The position numbers and the translations under genes are program-made. The notes below the pieces were generated by a model. The model was not told where the DNA came from. It searched no databases and saw only the letters and a list, made by a program, of their open reading frames with translations. From Paraburkholderia phenoliruptrix (GTDB taxonomy: Bacteria; Pseudomonadota; Gammaproteobacteria; Burkholderiales; Burkholderiaceae), in NCBI RefSeq assembly GCF_019511605.1, contig NZ_JAEUAV010000016.1, positions 90,306 through 154,305 on the forward strand: a stretch of DNA of 64,000 nt. Direction: 5' to 3'. Shown here one piece after another: positions 61,051-64,000 of the stretch (position 1 is the first letter of the stretch; every line of letters starts with the position of its first letter).

Positions 61051-64000
61051 ATGATCCGCATCGGCCCGCTACAGGTGGACCTGGCCAGTCGGGAACTGGT
61101 CGTCGATGGCCAACCCGTGCGCATCGGCAGCCGCGCCTTCGACATGCTCGCCGTTCTGATCGCCGCAAAAGGCGAACTGGTTTCGAAGAACGATATGTTG
61201 AAGCAGGTGTGGCCCGACACCATAGTCGAAGAGAACAACTTGCAGGTTCACATGTCCGCGCTGCGCAAGGTGCTCGGCGAGAGCCGCGGACTCATACAGA
61301 CCGTCTCGGGACGAGGCTACCGACTTGTCGCGCGGCAATGGCCGCCGTCGCCTGAGAGCGGCAACGCGTCCGCCGGGACTGGCCGCGATGATCACGCGGT
61401 CGATCAGCCACGAAGCGCCCCCGCTGCGATTACCCACAACCTGCCCGCCAGTTTTTCGCCGCTGATCGGCCGCGACGACGCGCTGCGCGACGTCGCGCAC
61501 GCGCTCGCGTCCGCGCGTCACGTCACGCTGCTCGGCGCGGGCGGCATCGGCAAGACGCGCCTCGCGGTCGAAGTCGCGCGGAGCCTCGTCGCGCAGTATC
61601 CGGACGGTGTCTACCTGATCCCGCTTGCGTCGACTTCGGACGCAAACAGCGTGCTTGCCATGTTCGCCGCGAGCGTGGGCGTGAGCAAGGCGAGCGGCCC
61701 GCTCACGCTCAAGCGGGTCAGCAGCGAGTGGGGCGAACGGCGCGTGCTGTGCGTGCTCGACAACTGCGAGCACGTGCTCGGGCCGGCCGCCGAACTGGCC
61801 GAAGCACTCCTGAACGCAGGCCCGGGCGTGCGTGTGCTGGCAACGAGCCGCGAGCCGCTGCGCGTGGCAGAAGAACATCTCTATTGGGTCGCTTCACTCG
61901 ACGTGCCTGCGCAGGACGACCCAAGCCAGCAAATGCTCGCATGCAGCGCGGTGCAGCTGTTTCTGTCACGCGCCCGCGCCATGGACGCCCGCCTTTCGTC
62001 GGACGAGCGCAGCATTCAACTCACCGGCACCGTATGCCGCCGGCTCGACGGCATACCGCTTGCCATCGAACTTGCGGCGGCACGCGCGGCGACGCTCGGC
62101 ATAGAAACGCTCACCGCTCATCTGGACGACCGCCTGAACATGCTGACCGGCGGCAACCGCACGGCGCTGCCGCGGCATCAGACGCTCAAGGCCACGCTCG
62201 ACTGGAGCTACGGCCTGCTCGACGACGCCGAACGCACGACGCTGCGCCGGCTCGGCATCTTCGTGAACAGCTTTTCGATGGACGCCGCGCTTGCCGTGCT
62301 CGCCAACGACGGCTTGAACGAAGCGCAGGTGATCGCGGCGCTGTCGGGCCTCGTCGAAAAGTCGCTGGTGGTCGCGCGCGTGGGCAGCGGCACGGCGAGC
62401 TATCGGCTGCTCGAAACGACGCGCGCCTACGCGCTGCAAAAGCTCGACGACAACGGCGAGCGGCGCGCCGTCACGCTGAATCACGCGCGCTACTTCGCGG
62501 GACTGGTCGAGCGCCAGATGTCGCCGCAAACGCGTGCCGCGCAGACCGACGCCGACGGCTGGCATGTACGCATGCGCGACTGGCTCGACGACCTGCGCGT
62601 GGCGCTTGGCTGGGCGCTCTCGTCAAAAGGCGACGACGCGCTCGCGGAAAAGCTCGCGGTCAAAGTGGTCGCGCTGCTGTACGAACTGTCACTCGTGGAT
62701 GAATGCTGTGCGTGGGCACGCCGTGCGCTCGAACGCGTCGCGCAAACGCATGGGGCGTCCGGGTCGGCGCGGCATTTGCGGGTGCGTATGCAACTGCTCG
62801 CGGCACTCGGCGCGGCGCTCGTCTACGTGAATGGACCGAATCGCGAAACGCTGGCGGTATGGGCTGAGGTGCTCGCGCTTGCCATCGCGCTCGGCGACCG
62901 CGCCTTCGAAGCACGCGCGTTATGGGGCATGTGGAATGCGAGCCAGTCCTCCGGTTCGGCGCGCAACGCGCTTGCATTTGCGCATCGCTTCGCGTCGCTC
63001 GCGGCACAAACGGGCGACGCCAGCAACGGCATTCTTGCTTCGCGGCTTCTCGGCATAGCGTGGCATTACGCGGGGAATCAGCAACAGGCGCGCGCGTCGC
63101 TCGAACGCTTTCTGCTGCAATCGGATACGCTGCAACACGGCTTGCCGTTGGGCCAGTCCGTCGATCAGGGCGTGGTGGGACGCGCGACGCTGGCGCGGCT
63201 GCTTTGGTTGCAGGGCTCGCGCAACGAAGCGCTCGACCTCGCGCAAGCCTGCGTCGTAAGTGCGTGCGCGCAGGACCAGTCCATCGTGACCTGCTACGTG
63301 CTGGTCGAAGCGGAGATTCCGCTCGCGTTGCTCTCCGGCATGCGCGAGCGTGCGGCGGCAGGCATCGCGTTGCTGCGCGATGTGTCCGCGCGCACGGGCC
63401 TTGGCGTATCACAGGCGTGTGCACGCTGTTTCGACGAATACCTGCGCTCGCTCGACGACGTGCGGCCCGAGCGCCTCGCCGCCTATCGCGTCGCACTGGA
63501 TGAACTGGACGCGCTGGAATACGGCGCGCAACGCGCGTTGCTGGTGGCGCAATACGCGCTCGCGTTAGCCCGCGCAGATCGACGGGAAGAGGCCATCGCA
63601 GCGGTGACGCGCGCACTGAACCAATGCGACGAAAGCGGCGACCACTGGTATGTGGTCGAACTTCGGCGCGTGCATGCCGAGCTGCTGTTGCTCGACGACG
63701 CCCACACTCCCGCAGGCAGCGATAACGCAACGGATGCGCAGGCGTGTCTGAGCGCGGCGATGGAGGAGTCTCTTGCGCAAGGCTGCGCTTCGTTGCAGTT
63801 GCGAGTAGCGACGAGCCTCGGCAGGCTCTGGTGCGCGCAAGGGCGCGCCGACGAAGCGGCCCGTCTGCTGGAATCCGCATGCGCAAAAGTGAGCGAAGGA
63901 CGCGAGTTCGACGATTTCAACGCGGCTGCACAACTGCTCGAAGCCGCACGGTCTGCGTCGGCCGCGATGCGGCGCTGTGCGCAGGGGCAGGGGCAGGGGC
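61051..64000 (+). CDS. winged-helix STAND regulator, cut by the window edge
   Basis: At least 983 codons with no stop before the end of the window. Winged helix at 1-95 (QVWPDTIVEENNLQVHMSAL, GRGYRLVARQ), STAND ATPase with GAGGIGKTR (Lys168), VLCVLDNCEHVL and VLATSREPLRV, then helical repeats (about 480 onward). It is a clear paralogue of the 979-residue regulator at 43756-46695, sharing the WPDTIVEENN core and the same domain order. It lies 113 bp downstream of the DUF3331 gene on the same strand and is a good candidate regulator of the 50-61 kb set. The last bases repeat CAGGGG, so the gene's end may be near. Confidence 0.9.
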   Translation, partial: MIRIGPLQVDLASRELVVDGQPVRIGSRAFDMLAVLIAAKGELVSKNDMLKQVWPDTIVEENNLQVHMSALRKVLGESRGLIQTVSGRGYRLVARQWPPSPESGNASAGTGRDDHAVDQPRSAPAAITHNLPASFSPLIGRDDALRDVAHALASARHVTLLGAGGIGKTRLAVEVARSLVAQYPDGVYLIPLASTSDANSVLAMFAASVGVSKASGPLTLKRVSSEWGERRVLCVLDNCEHVLGPAAELAEALLNAGPGVRVLATSREPLRVAEEHLYWVASLDVPAQDDPSQQMLACSAVQLFLSRARAMDARLSSDERSIQLTGTVCRRLDGIPLAIELAAARAATLGIETLTAHLDDRLNMLTGGNRTALPRHQTLKATLDWSYGLLDDAERTTLRRLGIFVNSFSMDAALAVLANDGLNEAQVIAALSGLVEKSLVVARVGSGTASYRLLETTRAYALQKLDDNGERRAVTLNHARYFAGLVERQMSPQTRAAQTDADGWHVRMRDWLDDLRVALGWALSSKGDDALAEKLAVKVVALLYELSLVDECCAWARRALERVAQTHGASGSARHLRVRMQLLAALGAALVYVNGPNRETLAVWAEVLALAIALGDRAFEARALWGMWNASQSSGSARNALAFAHRFASLAAQTGDASNGILASRLLGIAWHYAGNQQQARASLERFLLQSDTLQHGLPLGQSVDQGVVGRATLARLLWLQGSRNEALDLAQACVVSACAQDQSIVTCYVLVEAEIPLALLSGMRERAAAGIALLRDVSARTGLGVSQACARCFDEYLRSLDDVRPERLAAYRVALDELDALEYGAQRALLVAQYALALARADRREEAIAAVTRALNQCDESGDHWYVVELRRVHAELLLLDDAHTPAGSDNATDAQACLSAAMEESLAQGCASLQLRVATSLGRLWCAQGRADEAARLLESACAKVSEGREFDDFNAAAQLLEAARSASAAMRRCAQGQGQG

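Overview
The window is GC-rich, densely coded DNA of Burkholderiaceae type, most like Paraburkholderia or a close relative. The assignment rests on protein families I recognise as common there (DUF3331, PXPV-repeat protein, DUF2760 next to paired Hsp70-like proteins, DUF2934, XapX), long antisense shadow ORFs from strong GC3 bias, and AGGAG-type ribosome binding sites. I see no rRNA, tRNA, insertion sequence, prophage, plasmid gene or CRISPR array, so this looks like ordinary chromosomal or large-replicon DNA rather than an island.

Layout. 0.5-4.4 kb: an adenylation enzyme, a carrier protein and a fused double alpha/beta hydrolase. 4.4-6.3 kb: biosynthetic threonine ammonia-lyase (ilvA) behind what reads as a complete isoleucine attenuator: perfect -35, 20-codon leader peptide with six Ile codons, antiterminator and terminator. 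6.5-10.2 kb: pobA, small exported proteins (including a 39-residue lipoprotein) and cytochrome b561. 10.2-16 kb: a pectin/uronate module, kdgR-kduD-kduI divergent from kdgT, with two matching palindromic operators between them, then an aldehyde dehydrogenase. 16.2-22.8 kb: cspA, a small membrane protein, a ProQ/FinO RNA chaperone, a TAXI-type binding protein, an SDR and a DUF1254/DUF1214 protein. 22.9-28.4 kb: a three-gene DUF2760-Hsp70-Hsp70 operon with ATGA overlaps.

28.8-39.5 kb is a deoxyribose/deoxynucleoside-type catabolic operon: deoC, a two-domain aldehyde dehydrogenase, a PfkB sugar kinase, and a ribose-type ABC transporter (two permeases, binding protein, ATPase), followed by a convergent DeoR repressor. 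The pathway suggested is import, phosphorylation, aldol cleavage to acetaldehyde plus glyceraldehyde 3-phosphate, and oxidation of acetaldehyde. 39.9-43.7 kb has DUF2934, a small acidic protein, a GT4 glycosyltransferase and an unusual HAD phosphatase-P-loop ATPase fusion.

43.7-64 kb is the least explained part. Two paralogous winged-helix/STAND/helical-repeat regulators (the second cut by the window edge) bracket AraC, chloroperoxidase and Dps genes and then a co-directional set: YtcJ-like amidohydrolase, MscS channel with cyclic-nucleotide-binding domain, HD protein with an altered HD motif, XapX membrane protein, exported VOC protein, alginate-export-type barrel, a cNMP-FAD oxidoreductase lacking the thioredoxin-reductase cysteines, an exported metallo-beta-lactamase-fold enzyme and a DUF3331 protein. 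Together they look like one envelope-associated small-molecule system of unknown substrate; this is the best candidate for something undescribed.

All family calls were made by reading sequence motifs; no database search was run.
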